Source of the DNA: Tritrichomonas musculus
Taxonomy: Eukaryota; Parabasalia; Tritrichomonadida; Tritrichomonadidae
Direction: 5' to 3'
Assembly: GCA_039105265.1 (NCBI GenBank)
Contig: JAPFFF010000001.1
Location: 2,852,001-2,916,000, forward strand
Length of the DNA stretch: 64,000 nucleotides
The translations under genes and the position numbers were made by a program. Each line of letters opens with the position of its first letter. Positions within the stretch are counted from its first letter, which is position 1. Under the pieces are notes generated by a model, which was not told the origin of the DNA, ran no database searches, and saw only the letters and a list, made by a program, of their open reading frames with translations. Positions 36,924 through 49,900 of this stretch are shown piece after piece.

Positions 36924-39449
36924 TTACGAATTTTTATGTTTATCTCCTTCAATTTCAGTGATTGTGATGTCAACCTGAGGCGGTGAAGAAAGAGAAAATT
37001 CCGATTCATAATTGAAAGAGAAACTTGGCAAATTCATTTCATCAAAGCAAATATTATCACTTGAATCATATTCATTATTTTCCACTTTTTGAATGTCACT
37101 TCCCTGACTTAGCGGAACTTTTTGAGAAGAGCTTACAGAATCTCTAATTTGAATATCGATTTCTTCATCTATCGTTGGACGATAGACCGGATCTATCTCC
37201 TTCCTCATCACCTTGTCGAAGTCGATTTCAGCCATGAAACGGTTATTTTTAACTTCATCGAAACCGAATCTTTTTGAGGGGCTCTTCTCAAGCAGCCCGT
37301 AGATTAGGTCCGCCAATCCCTGATCTTTACAATTTGGCAGGAAGAAGTTTTTGTTTACTATTTTGTCTATCGTTTTGGTCTGGTTTATCTGGCCTGTCTT
37401 AGGGTCGTACACGCAAAAAGGCGTGCGATCAAATAGCAATTCAAAAATTAAAATACCAAGCGCCCACCAGTCAATCTTGTTGTTGTACGGAAGGTTCTTG
37501 ATGATCTCTGGCGCAAGGTACTCGTATGTCCCGCAGAATGTGTTCGTGCTGGACGTGCAATTGAGCTGCTTTGAGAGTCCGAAATCGGTCAGTTTGATGT
37601 GTCCATCGACGTCAAGCAAAACGTTCTCAGGCTTCAAGTCGCGGTAGAGGCAGCCGTGGTCGTGCAGGTGCTTCATAGAGAGGGAGATCTCGGCAATGTA
37701 GAGGCGGATGTCATCGATGCAGACACGCTCCGATTCGCAGCAATTTTCGCCCTTCTTTGTTATCATGTGGCGACCCCGGCCACTCCCGAATATTGACGAA
37801 TTCTCTTTCAATTGCTGAAGCACACAATTCGAGTAGCTCGATGGATGCTTCGCCGAACCTCCATGCTCACTGCAAGGCGAATCAAACTTGCCATCCGAAC
37901 GATCAGAAAAGCTAATTGTACTTAATTTTTTACTTTTTTTAACTTTATTGTCTATTTTATCATTCATGTTTATCTGTTGATCTTTTGTGTTTTCATTATC
38001 TTTTGTATTTCCTTGATCTTTTGTATTTCCTTGATCTTTTGTATTTCCTTGATCTTTGATATTTCCTTGATCTTTGATATTTCCTTGATCTTTGATATTT
38101 CCTTGATCTTTTGTATTTCCTTGATCTTTTGTATTTCCTTGATCTTTGATATTTCCTTGATCTTTTGTATTTCCTTGATCTTTTGTATTTCCTTGATCTT
38201 TGATATTTCCTTGATCTTTGATATTTCCTTGATCTTTGATATTTCCTTGATCTTTGATATTTCCTTGATCTTTTGTATTTCCTTGATCTTTGATATTTCC
38301 TTGATCTTTGATATTTCCTTGATCTTTGATATTTCCTTGATCTTTTGTATTTCCTTGATCTTTTGTATTTCCTTGATCTTTTGTATTTCCTTGATCTTTG
38401 ATATTTCCTTGATCTTTTGTGTTTTCTTGGTCTTCGCAAATTATTTCAGAGTTAACTGAGTCGCTCTGCGTGTTTGTATCTGGTTCGAATGCGAGTTCAC
38501 TGTTGTTGTGTTCGCCTTCTCTGAATTGGGTTGTTTTTGAGTGCTGCATCTGGCTGAATTCGTAATTCGAGTTCTCATTGAAATCGATGAAGTCATTTAG
38601 CTTGTGGTAGTTGAATACAACCGAGTAGCTCTTTATAACCGTTTCGTCCTTTGAATTTCTGCTTCCTCGTCCATCGATCTGCCGCATCTGGCACTGCTTG
38701 AAAGATTCGATCCTCTTCTTCAGGTCGCCTCCGGGGACGAATTCCAGTACCAAGTAAAAGTGGCACTTGTCTTGGAACGCATAGTAAAGATGGACGATGA
38801 ATGGAAATGATATGCTCTTTAAAATATGGTTTTCAGCGATGGCGGTTTGTAAACGGTTTTTCTCTGAAAGTTGTTTTTTATCTATCGTTTTAACGGCGAA
38901 AATTTCGTTTGTATCAATTTTTTGGCATAGATTAACTACTCCATAGGAGCCATGGCCGAGTTCGCGTATTTTTTGGAACATTGATATTGATATTGGCTCT
39001 TTATTTGGAGGTGTGTGAAGCCTTATTGAGTTTACCCATGATATTGCATCTTCTTTCGACTTGCATTTGAATGTAAGCCAACGATTGTTGGATATATCAT
39101 TTGAAAAATTAGTGTCTGTTTGAAAATCTGAATTGAAATGTGTGATTAATTGGAGATTGGAATAATCATCAAATATTATGGGATTTGATTGAACTCTAAA
39201 AATAAAATGGTCTTCTTTGTTGTTAATTAAATGAGTTTGAGATGTTTTATCAAGAAAAAAGCATGCAAACTTGCCCTTAGCATTTGAATTTGTTGATATC
39301 TTGGGAAAAGTTGAATCATCTGTAAAGTTTTGAGAATCATCAAGAATCTGAATTAAAAATCGGTTGTCTTTTAAAATGCAATCGCATGCTGTCCATTGGT
39401 TAAGAGCAGTTTGAAGTTCTAGCTGCTCCTGGAAATCGCTTTCGTTCAT
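36924..39449 (-). CDS. AGC-family Ser/Thr kinase with PH-like N-terminus and split catalytic domain
   Basis: 841 residues. Residues 1-145 look like a PH domain (ending [20 protein letters not shown], the typical last helix), which would bind phosphoinositides. Kinase: [10 protein letters not shown] (about 166), [11 protein letters not shown] (about 182), [15 protein letters not shown] (about 235), then an insert of roughly 320 residues holding the GNxKDQ repeats, then [30 protein letters not shown] (about 604), [19 protein letters not shown] and [13 protein letters not shown]. The activation segment and DWWALG are typical AGC (PKB/PKA-like). A possible AGC tail with an F-rich [10 protein letters not shown] motif is near the end. 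All catalytic residues are present. Confidence 0.92.
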   Translation of the reverse strand: MNESDFQEQLELQTALNQWTACDCILKDNRFLIQILDDSQNFTDDSTFPKISTNSNAKGKFACFFLDKTSQTHLINNKEDHFIFRVQSNPIIFDDYSNLQLITHFNSDFQTDTNFSNDISNNRWLTFKCKSKEDAISWVNSIRLHTPPNKEPISISMFQKIRELGHGSYGVVNLCQKIDTNEIFAVKTIDKKQLSEKNRLQTAIAENHILKSISFPFIVHLYYAFQDKCHFYLVLEFVPGGDLKKRIESFKQCQMRQIDGRGSRNSKDETVIKSYSVVFNYHKLNDFIDFNENSNYEFSQMQHSKTTQFREGEHNNSELAFEPDTNTQSDSVNSEIICEDQENTKDQGNIKDQGNTKDQGNTKDQGNTKDQGNIKDQGNIKDQGNIKDQGNTKDQGNIKDQGNIKDQGNIKDQGNIKDQGNTKDQGNTKDQGNIKDQGNTKDQGNTKDQGNIKDQGNIKDQGNIKDQGNTKDQGNTKDQGNTKDNENTKDQQINMNDKIDNKVKKSKKLSTISFSDRSDGKFDSPCSEHGGSAKHPSSYSNCVLQQLKENSSIFGSGRGRHMITKKGENCCESERVCIDDIRLYIAEISLSMKHLHDHGCLYRDLKPENVLLDVDGHIKLTDFGLSKQLNCTSSTNTFCGTYEYLAPEIIKNLPYNNKIDWWALGILIFELLFDRTPFCVYDPKTGQINQTKTIDKIVNKNFFLPNCKDQGLADLIYGLLEKSPSKRFGFDEVKNNRFMAEIDFDKVMRKEIDPVYRPTIDEEIDIQIRDSVSSSQKVPLSQGSDIQKVENNEYDSSDNICFDEMNLPSFSFNYESEFSLSSPPQVDITITEIEGDKHKNS
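37977..38435 (-). repeat. 18-bp coding minisatellite inside the kinase
   Basis: About 25 units of 18 bp (plus-strand unit CCTTGATCTTTTGTATTT or its TTTGATATTT variant), encoding GNTKDQ or GNIKDQ. Homogeneity between units is very high. The other five frames are also largely open across it, which is a repeat artefact. Expect length variation between strains. Confidence 0.92.
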
Positions 39450-39639
39450 TTTTGTAAAATTTTAAATTCAATATAATTTGAGAGTTTTTCACCAGAAAAT
39501 TGAATTCATATCGATATTTTATTTTTATCAATTTTTTACGATGAATAATCTTGATAAAGAATATTGAATTAATTAATTTATATATAAGTAACAAATCTAT
39601 ATAAAATTTGTGAAATCTTTTAAGTAGTTATATATTTGC

Positions 39640-39847
39640 CACGATTTTTGCACTTCGTTCAAAAACCGCGTCAAATATTTCCCATCCGTGACCCCAGCCC
39701 CACTATGTCAGGTATGATCCCCCACTCCCATTAATGATCTTCCACTGGGCTGCTCTCAGGATTCCTCTCAACGCTCTGCTAGGAAGGAGGTCCCGTATCG
39801 TTAACATCAAAAAAGCTATAGAAAAAGTTGTTAATTGTGTGGTTTAC
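39640..39847. other. GC-richer left terminal region of fragment B
   Basis: Non-coding or unassigned DNA with marked GC-rich stretches (GACCCCAGCCCCACTATG, CACTGGGCTGCTCTCAGG). A short plus frame starting MIFHWAALRIPLNALLGRR is present, but I cannot support it as a gene. Probably the terminal repeat or leader of the element; its partner would be outside the window. Confidence 0.4.
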
Positions 39848-40378
39848 TTAAAGGCATTCTTTCCAATCGTTTGCATGGCATTCAATTGGATAGTATATCC
39901 ATCTTGTGTAAAATCCTATTCTAATAAATAAATGCTCTGCATATGAATCTAAAAATTGGTTCATTCCTCTTTGAGGATCCATTAGGGTCCAATCAATTGT
40001 GGCATTTGGGAAAAATTGAAAGAATCTGGTAGAAATGCTCGTAAAAAGATTTTCATCGAAATTGAATTTACATTTGACTATATCAAGGGTTGTTTCAAAC
40101 AATTTTTGTCGAATTTCTATGCATTTGTGAAGTTCACGATAATAATTTCTGACAAATGCTTGCTTTGGGCCAATATTGAATGGTGAATCTTGTGCAGTAA
40201 CAATTTTACATAAACTCTGGTACATATAGTCATCTTCATTTAAATCTAAATCTTCTGGGTGTTTATCGATAAGATCTGATAGGTTCTCTATTGGATAGTT
40301 CTCTGTAGGCTCTACGTTGCACTCGGAGATGGCGAACATAAGTAAAAATGATGTGATGAGGTGAGCACGAAAAATCAT
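39848..40378 (-). CDS. Putative secreted protein at the left end of fragment B
   Basis: 176 residues with a plausible signal peptide (MIFRAHLITSFLLMFAISEC, cleavage after about residue 20), an acidic region (NLSDLIDKHPEDLDLNEDD) and a Cys-containing, aromatic-rich helical remainder ending in YPIECHANDWKECL. It is divergent from the gene at 40,528 across a GC-rich repeat region. A secreted or virion-surface role is possible; alternatively it is a host gene caught at the border. No family recognised. Confidence 0.6.
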   Translation of the reverse strand: MIFRAHLITSFLLMFAISECNVEPTENYPIENLSDLIDKHPEDLDLNEDDYMYQSLCKIVTAQDSPFNIGPKQAFVRNYYRELHKCIEIRQKLFETTLDIVKCKFNFDENLFTSISTRFFQFFPNATIDWTLMDPQRGMNQFLDSYAEHLFIRIGFYTRWIYYPIECHANDWKECL

Positions 40379-40384
40379 ATTTTT

Positions 40385-40480
40385 TTATTTGGGTCCCTCA
40401 TGGGGTGCCCTAGGTGTTGCAGGGATGGAGACCGTTTTGTTGCAGGGGTGCCCTCTAAGTTTTGGGGTGGAGACCGTTTA
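40385..40480. repeat. GC-rich repeat in the divergent promoter
   Basis: GGGTGCCCT, GTTGCAGGG and GGAGACCGTTT each occur twice in order (about 40,404-40,436 and 40,442-40,480), forming an imperfect 40-bp tandem. The plus-strand gene then follows after CATCACATCACTTTTTTTCA, with TCACTT as Inr, directly before ATG 40,528. Probably the regulatory region of the first two genes of the element. Confidence 0.6.
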
Positions 40481-40527
40481 CCAAAAATCTAATTTTTTCG
40501 CGAGAGGTCATCACATCACTTTTTTTC

Positions 40528-40938
40528 ATGTACAGCAGGAAGCAAGATAAGCAAAGTCTTAAGGTGTTCAGAAAGACAGTACGCAGCTTTATTTATGATA
40601 CAACAAGGTTATTGGAATTAGCTGATTCATTAAACGACGACATGAAAACAATCGAAAAACTGGAATCAGAAAATCGAAGGCTCACCGAACAAAACGGCTA
40701 TATAAATTCTGAAATTGGGAAAAATTCAATGTCCGATCCAAGATGGGAAATGATTGTTGAAAATGAGCTTAAAATTGATAAAAATCAAGATAAATTGGAC
40801 GATTTGAAAAAAGAAGAAGAAAAAAAGAAAGTCCAATTGGAAACAAAAGCACAAGTATTGAATCAATTTGTCGATGAGTTACGAGATTGCTTCGTTGACC
40901 CACTAAATTTGGGGGAACCAGAATATTCAGATGAATAA
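40528..40938 (+). CDS. Coiled-coil protein (fragment B)
   Basis: ATG at 40,528 chosen because the upstream TTG would read through the Inr (TCACTT). 136 residues: basic start (MYSRKQDKQSLKVFRKTVRS), then a heptad-rich helix (LADSLNDDMKTIEKLESENR; DKNQDKLDDLKKEEEKKKVQ), acidic C-terminus. It precedes the giant gene by 49 nt in the same direction and may be its assembly partner; this is inference. Confidence 0.65.
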   Translation: MYSRKQDKQSLKVFRKTVRSFIYDTTRLLELADSLNDDMKTIEKLESENRRLTEQNGYINSEIGKNSMSDPRWEMIVENELKIDKNQDKLDDLKKEEEKKKVQLETKAQVLNQFVDELRDCFVDPLNLGEPEYSDE

Positions 40939-40987
40939 ACCACTTAATTTTAACTATTTGTTGTTTTATGTTTATTTTTATTGAAAA

Positions 40988-43900
40988 ATGACTGAAAATC
41001 AACAACCATTAACGCAAGATCAAAAAATAGATTTAGCATTAGCGAATTTACGTGAAAAGGGTTGGCATCTTTGGAGAAATACTATAGCATTTCCGAATGC
41101 TGCATATGTAGAAATGGCTGAATTCTTTTATTCAAATTGTATTGAATTATTAAATTTTGGTGTGGAAAATGGCAATGCAATACCTGATTTATCTTTATTG
41201 TTTGATTATTACATGAATTTTCCTGAACAAATGCAGTTTATAGGATTAGACGTGATTCATTATTTAAGATTCGTTGTAGACGTTTTATTTGCTCAAACAG
41301 TTAGAGATAATTATTTTCCAGGATACGATATTCAAAAAATACATAATCAATTCATTGATTTCAAAAATAATAATGGACCGAATTTAATGATTTGTAAAAG
41401 TGATTTTGCAAGAGGAAGAGTGACTGCACTTCAAAATTATTGGAAAGAGATAGATTGGAAATATTATAGCATATATCAATTAAACTATGATTTCGTTGGA
41501 ATTACAGAATTTGAGGCTGCATTTTGGTGGAAATTATTGCAAAGAATTTATCATAATAACGAATATTATCAGCAAACTTTTATTGAAATCAGACAAAAAT
41601 TCTATGATAAATCATTGGATGAGAAAGTTTTTGATAACGATGAGGTCAAAATGGGAAATTATCGTTTTTTCCTAAATTCTGACATCTATGTTGATATGCA
41701 TCAAATAAATTGGACGGTTTTGCAACAATTACGCAATCCCAATTTTAAATTATATCAGGACGTAGAAAAAATAAAACAATATTTATTGAGAACAATTCCA
41801 GGAACCAATGAGGAATTATTAACACCTGATGATTTTGATATAAGGGTTGAAGATTATTATAACGATTTTGTTTCTGGTGGAATAGAAAGTGTTATTATAG
41901 AATTAGATGAATTAATCGATTGTTTCGAACGATTGGGAAAAGAGAATTATCAAAATATTCCAACATTTTTCACAATTGTTTGTATTCGACTTGCTCTGAA
42001 TGGAATAAAATGGTTGGATTTCCAAAAAGCAAAACCCGATCTATTAAATTTTATTAAATGGTGCGAAGAGAATAAAATTCAAGATATGGATAATATTAGA
42101 AATATTGAGGATGTCAGTAAAAATTTGGTAAAGTTTGCTCAAGATAAGACGAAAAGTTTATCTAGTTGGATAATTGAACAAAAAACCAGAGATGAATATA
42201 TTCGAAAATTAAAAGCCGCTAAAGCTAAGAAAGAATTATGCACTAGATACCAATCATTTATCGATGAAGCAGATACGACACATCCTGTGAGTATTGCAGC
42301 ATGTGGGTTGAAAATTGAACAACGTTATTCAGAAATCTCAAAAGCACAACCATTGTTAGATCCAGTGGATATTTATAATAATATATTAATGGAAAAAGAT
42401 AAAGAATTGTTGGCTATCAACAAAGACAAAGCGAATGAATTAAAGGAACAGGCTGAATATGATGAGTCATATTGGAAAGATGAAATTTGGAGATACTCTC
42501 TTCCTGTTTATTTTGCATCAGATGATGGTGCAGTAGATAAGGATAAAAATGAAATACCATTAACATTGGTAGGAGCAAATCAATTTGCAAATACAATTGC
42601 AAAGGAATACCCAATGAATCCAGGAGACGCGAAACAATTTTTGAATGATATGGTTGATCCAAATAATTTTGATCAGATGGAAAAATATTGGACAGCATTC
42701 AATGCAATGATATACACAAATCTGCAATTTTTGATGAATGCACAGGAGTGGAATTCAGAGGAATTTTTCAATTATTGGTATCCATTGGCCAAATCATTCC
42801 AAAACAAAGTTAGAGAATATCAAAAAAGTATCGATCAACAATATCAAAAAGCAGATGATTCAGTGAGAATAAAAGCAAAAGAAGAGATGACTCATCAATT
42901 ACTAAAAGAACAATATGAACAATATAAGAAAGATTTAGATGCATTCTTGAAACAAAATCCAGAACGAGAGGGTCAAGTTTATCGTATTTATTATGATAAG
43001 AAGATTCAAGAAAAATTACTTGCTGCAAAAGAAGCAGAACAAGCGAATGAAGAGGATGAAAACATGGATCAACCATTTGAAGTTCCAGGATTGACAGATG
43101 ACCAAGTATTAGATAATTATATAAATCAATTAAGTCCTGATCCAACAAAAAGAGGATTATCAGATAAAGAAATGTTAAATGAAGTGAGGGAACCGAATAT
43201 TGCAAACTATGGAAATAATTGGTTGGCAAAAATATTACAACAAATTGAAGGGTTACCATGTATTCGTTTGAAAGAATGGATCGATATTCAAGGAGATATG
43301 GAAGAAATGAGAACAAAAAATTATGCATCATCGAATGAATTGTCTCAGGATATGGAAAATAGACGAATTGCAAATACAAAAACATTGATTGGATGGATTG
43401 GAGGCCAATATCTCAAATTTGACAGAAATGAAAATGGTGAAAATATTATCACAAAATTATCAATGGTTGGATGTTCGAATGGATGGACATGGACCGATTT
43501 TGTTCATTTATGTAAATTGTATAAGAGATCAATTGATCAATTTCGTCAAGAGATAAGCGGAATTTATCAGAAATTATATGAATCAGCGGGATTGAAGATC
43601 GGTGAAGACGAATTTATTGATCAAGTTTTTGATGAAATGGAAAACCTTTGGACGACAAGACAACAAATAAAATTTAAGGATCAAATTTTAGAGGAATGGA
43701 AAGAAAGATATGCAAATCAAATTTATTTGAATGATTTTCAAAGAATTCAGAGTCGACTAATATCAAGTGCAAAACAAATTTTTAAAGATTTCAATTTAAG
43801 TGATAAAATAATAACCGGATATGTTCTTCAATTTTTCCCTGATGATAAGACAACGAATTGGAAGACAAAAGAGACAACTGCTCATAATAATTTAGTAGCC

Positions 43901-46900
43901 AAAAGAGAAGAATTAGAACGAGTAAAACAAATAAGAAATGGAATGATTGAGACAATAATTGAGCGAAAGAAAAAAGAAAATGAAGCATTAAATATAACAA
44001 ATTATAATGAAAAAAGTGACCGTGATAAATTCCAACAATTATATATCAATGGTGATCGAATTATACAAGATAGTTTGACTGAAGACTTAAATCAAATAAT
44101 GGAAAGTTCACAAACAAGTCTTGACAATGCTGTCAGAAAAAATATACAAAAGAAGGTGAAAGAAATTTATGATAGTCATGGATTTTCAGTAGATAAAGAT
44201 ACAATCAAAAGTGAAGCAAATGCAATTTTTACAGCAAATAATTTTGATCATGATTTGAATAAATTAAATATTCGATTAGCATCATCAAAAAATTCAATTG
44301 GTTTGGCATTTGAAGAAATTATTCGTACAAAAATTGCTCCAGATATTGATGTTATAAATGCAATCGCTAAATATGTATCAGGTGTTAATTCATATGATAA
44401 AAATGGTGAAATTCAAAAATATTATCAAACACATTTTTCAAATGAAAAGGAAGCAATAGAATTTATTAATAATGAAGCGAAAAAATGGCATACAAGAGAA
44501 GAAGAAGCAATAGAAAAAGAAAATGCAAGAATAATTCAAACAATAAACCAAAAATATAGAGAAGCACAAAGGAAATTCGATGATAAGGATGTTAAAAATG
44601 TGCTTGGTTTATTTACGAGCCAGGATTCAATAGATGCAAAAGAAAATGCATACAATCAATGGATAATCGATTGGGATAGTGCACAAAAAATAATCGATAA
44701 AAGAACGATAGAAATCAGGAAAACAATTGAAGAACGAATGAAAATTACAGGTGAAAGATTTAATGATAATGAAGTGAATAATGAGATCTACTTGTCACAT
44801 ATTTATAACAATAAAAAGCAAAATGAAGTTTTAAATGATTTAACAAAACGATTAGAAAAAGAACAAAAAATGGTAGAAGATACAAGAAAAAATATTGAAT
44901 TAGAGACTTTGAAAATTCAATTGAAAGATGCATATGGAAAAGAATTCAATGAAAATCTATGGAATACAATATTACTAGATCAAACAACTCCGAATATCAA
45001 TGAAAAAATAAAACAAATGATAACTGACAAAAATCATCAGAAAGGAGAAGATGAGAAAAATTTAACAAATTTATTGACCGAATGTTTCAGTGATGCTTTC
45101 AGTGATTATGCATCAGGGTATACAAAATTTACTCCAAATGCTATTGAATCGATAATGATAGCTAATCCAGAATGTAACACTATATCAAAATTAGTTATTT
45201 ATTTAAATCAACATCGAAAGAACTTCAAATGGACTGGGACAATTTTTAAGAAATGGAATAAATATCAAATTTGGGAAGAAGTTGCTGACAGTAGAAAATT
45301 CTCCGAAGTAGGTGGGAAATTTGATCAATTATGGATTTTAACTGAATCTTATGCTGATATTTTGAAACTTTTTAATTATTCTGTTGCAACATTAGAACAA
45401 CTCAAACATCATCAAAGGAGAGAAGAAAAAGTTAGAGAATATGTTGAAAGTTGGGAAACAATCAAAAGACAAAAAAACCAAACATCATCATTCATGAGTG
45501 AAATAGAGAAATATAGTCAAGGTAAAACAAAAGAAGAAAGAGAAGATTTCGAAATGGAAATAATTGGTCATTGTGAATCAAAAGAGGAGATATCATCATA
45601 CATGAAAGCAAGAGGTTCTTATATTGCACTAGGAAAAAATATGGATAATTATGCAGATCGTTTGAAATTTGAAGACTATTATAGAAATTTTTCAAAAGAA
45701 CCAGATATGGTTTTAAAAATAGAATCAATGGTAGGCAATGTTCCGATTGAAAATGTTCCTCAAATAACTGCTTTAGAAGGTCAATTAATGAATACTTATC
45801 CAAAGAAATTTTCACATAAAGTATTCAATTCAACAAAAGAGTCATGGTTTAAAAATAATGGAAAAGCTTATTTATTATATCTTCAATATGAACAAAAATA
45901 TCAAGAGTATCTTCGATTTTTTCAAAAGAGACAAAATTATGACACTTTTCTAGATTTCTCAATTCATAATGGTGGAGATTTTACAACTTTAGGTACATAT
46001 ATAACAAAAGAAGTTAATGAATTAACAGATGCAGAAAAAAGAATTCAAACCTCAATATCAGTTTTAAATAAAATTAATGAACTCAATGAATTGTTACCAA
46101 AAGAAAATCAATATTCAGTTCAAACAGTTGCAGTCGCATATAGAAATGAAACAATTCCAGAAATAGATTCAAAACTTCAAAATTTAATCAATGAACAAGA
46201 ATCTTATCGAAATACAAATGAAAATTTAGATGAAGCAATCATTCGTTGGAGGGCTTTATTCCCTGAAGATTTAAAAAGTTCAACAGATTGGAGAACAGAA
46301 TTCGGATCAAATGGAGCTGCAATCAATGCTATTAACAAATTAAGTCATATTTATGAATTTTGGTATAGAACTCATCCATATGAAGGAGTAAATTTATGGA
46401 AATATATTCATGAAAACGCACAGGATTCAATCAATACAGCTCAAGAAAAATTGCAAAAATATTATGATGAAAACAAATATAAATATAACACATGGGACGG
46501 AAACAATTTATTGAAAAAATATGTTCAACAATATTATCAAGGTTTTGGGAGATCAATTGCAGAAGCCGCAGGATTTTTATTTGGTAAATTTGATGGAAAT
46601 TTAGAAGATTGTTTGAAATTCTTTGAAGGATATGAGAAAAATTTGAAAATCAATCAGAGTTTTTCAAAGAAAGGAAATAAAAAATTCAATGACATCGGAC
46701 ATTTCTTCAATGAATATATGAGTAAAAATACAAAAGAAAATAAATATACATTTCTGAATCAATTCAAAACAGATTACAAAAATTATAAGAAAACAAGAGA
46801 ATCATGGAGAACAAATAAAGATTATATCAAAAGTCAAGATATTCTTCCAAAATTAAAGCCAGAATTTATTTCAACGATTACTCAAGTCGATATGTCATGG

Positions 46901-49900
46901 AATGAAGATGAAATGTATTCAAAATATTTAATTCCAATTGCTCAATTATATTACAAACAATTACATAAAGGTCAAGATTTTGATATATCCAATTATGCCA
47001 AAGATAAGGTTTGTTTCAATGCTATTGTTGAAAAATGTGACAAAAAACAAAAAGATTTAGATACTTGGGATAAGTCAAATATTGAAGCAACTTATATTTC
47101 ATATCAAAATTCTCAACAAATTGAATCAAAATTAACTTGGGAACAATTCAAAGATAAATATCAAACACCTGAAAAAGCCCAAATTGCAATCGATATTGAT
47201 AAATATAGAAAATTAATAAAAGAAAAATTAGACATTACTGATGAAGATTTACCTGGTCAAACACGTTTTAAAGGTTATCATGAAACAGAAATTGGAAGTC
47301 AAAAAAGATTGGATTGGTTAAGAAGATATTATACAAATTTAACAGAAAAATTTAATGAATCATGGAAATCTGGAACAATGCTAACAATATATAATAATTT
47401 CCGAGAAAAATATTCAGATGATCCAGATTATTCAACAATAGAAAAGACTGCATCAAAATATGGTTTTGATTATTTGACAGGAAAAACTGATCTGAATTAT
47501 CGTTATCATTTAGCACTTTACAAAGAAAAATTCAATGAAGAATATAAACCATCGATAGCACCAGAAAAAAATGAAGAAAAAGAAGTGATCATAGAAGATA
47601 TCAAAAAGAAAATTCAAAGTGTGGATCAATATAATAATCTGAATTTTCTCTTAGTCTTACAAAAATATAATTCGTCTGCAGAACATCAACTTGAGGTAGT
47701 AGATATTGTCAAAAATTTTGGAAAGGATTATTCAAATGCAATTATTTGGTTAGAATGTGAAAAATTAAAGAATGATATTATTGCCTTACAACCAGACACC
47801 GCAGAAAAAGTTCGTGCAATAACAAATTCAATTACTGGAAAACAAGAATTACAAACATTATATAGAGATGCTACAAAAGATGCAGCTGCTTTTCAATCAA
47901 CTGAGTTTCATCAATTATTAAGTAAATATAACGAATATAGAAATGAACATAATTCCGTTGATGACATTCAAAGAAAATTTTCAACAAAAGATTATATTAA
48001 ATGTGTAAATTTAATGAAATGTGACATTTTAGAAAAAATATTAGTTACGAATTATAAATACACTAAGGAAAATTTGAAAAATGTCAAAGAATCAGATGCT
48101 GGATTAAGATTAGATCATTTACAGAAAATTGAAATGGATTTAAAGAAAAAAATTGAGGAATTTGAAAGTGATCCTGGGGTTGTAAAATTTTGGGATATTT
48201 ATCGACTTGCAGAAGATGCTGAATATAGAGATAAAAGAAATCTATTGGTAGCTAAAAAATATGATCTCGATCTTGCTTTTAATGAAGTCTATTCAAAAGC
48301 TTGGAACGCATTATCTGCAGATGAAGGAATAATCAATGGAAATTCAATAAAAGAGAAAAATCAAAATTATTATATTTTAATCGATTCTTGGCTCAAGAAA
48401 AAAGATATCTTCGACAAAGATCCATTAATTCAAGAATATCTTAATATGCCGCAAAATAAAGTTACTATTACTGGATTATTGAAAAGATACAAATCAAATA
48501 CAAATCCAGAAGAAGTCAGAATTGATGCGAGATGTTATGTCTTAAATGAAATGAATAAAGTTGTATATGAAAAATATTTAAAAGAAACAAATGAAAAAGA
48601 CGATAAGTATTTGACCATAACTGATCAGAAAGAATTGGCAGAATATTTCAGAAAGAAACAAGAACAACATAATAAGGACCAAATTGATTGGAAAAAACTT
48701 GATCCTCTTCGATTAGAATGGAATAAAATTCATACCGGAGACGATAAAAAATTCTTAAAAGATTGGCAAGCTGTCTATAAGTATTGGAATGGACAACTAC
48801 AACAAGCAACAGTCGAATTGAAACTAGAAAAAGATAAACATAATTGGCAAAAAGAGTTTCAAGAACCGTTTATTCCACCAGACAAGATGTCAGCAAATGA
48901 TGTTCTGAAAAAAATTCAAGATTATTGGAAAATCTATTCTCGTTTTTATCAGAATTATTCAAATTTCATTTCTAACTGGAAAGAATACAATTCGAGATAT
49001 CCAACAGAGAAATTAACAATTGATAAGATTATTGACACATACAAATCTGATGTCGTCACAGCAAATAATTTCTTAAAATATGGAATATTGAAAAGTAAAT
49101 ATAAGAGTGTTTACAAAAAAGATTATGCAATAAAAAATGATTATCCAACTCCAGAAGATATTGATGCATTAGAGACTGAAATCGCAACATATAGCAAACG
49201 ACAAGAGGAATCCAAAACAGATACAGAATTAATGGATGCTTTTCGAGAAATGGAAAGTAAATATGATGATAATCAGGAAACATTAAGAGAGTTGTTGGAA
49301 AAGAATAAATTTGATCCGAAGACAACAAAATTCAAATTAAAGATAAAGAATAAGATCAAAGACTTTGAGACTGATTACAAAATCATTTATACTTTAAATC
49401 AAGTAGAAGAATTTGGGTCTACCCCAGAAAGTCGTTATAATTATCTTGACAAAGAATACAAAAGAATTCAAAATGAATATTCAAAATTAGAAGCAATGCC
49501 CAAAATAAAAGAATATTTAGATTATTATAATGATGATCTTGGAGAAGGAAAAAGTTTGAAAGATTTGTTTTCTGAAGAAACGAATGGTCATAATGCATAC
49601 AAAACTTATTATCATATCTTGATTACAGTTCATAATAAATTGAATCCAAATAAAGCAAAAGATACAACAAAAGAACCAGAAAGTTATAAACGAGCTTGTG
49701 ATGATTTGAAACTTGAAATTGAAAATATTCGTGAAGCAATCAAGAAATTTGGAGGAAATTCAGTATGGAAGAAATTAACAAATTCAGAGAAAGATGAATT
49801 AGTTGCTGAATACAAAAATACATCCTATGGTCATGTTCGAATGGCAATGAAGACAGAAATTGAAGAGTATAATAAAAAGAACGATCATGAATTCAAGTTT

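Noticed and set aside
37996-38459. Open frames on both strands across the 18-bp repeat (147 and 160 codons)
   Set aside because: They are artefacts of a repeat unit divisible by three with no stop in any frame; the kinase frame explains the DNA.
42810-43385. 191-codon minus frame inside the giant gene
   Set aside because: A Leu/Phe/Tyr-rich shadow frame typical of antisense of Lys/Glu/Gln-rich coding DNA; no promoter or conserved feature.
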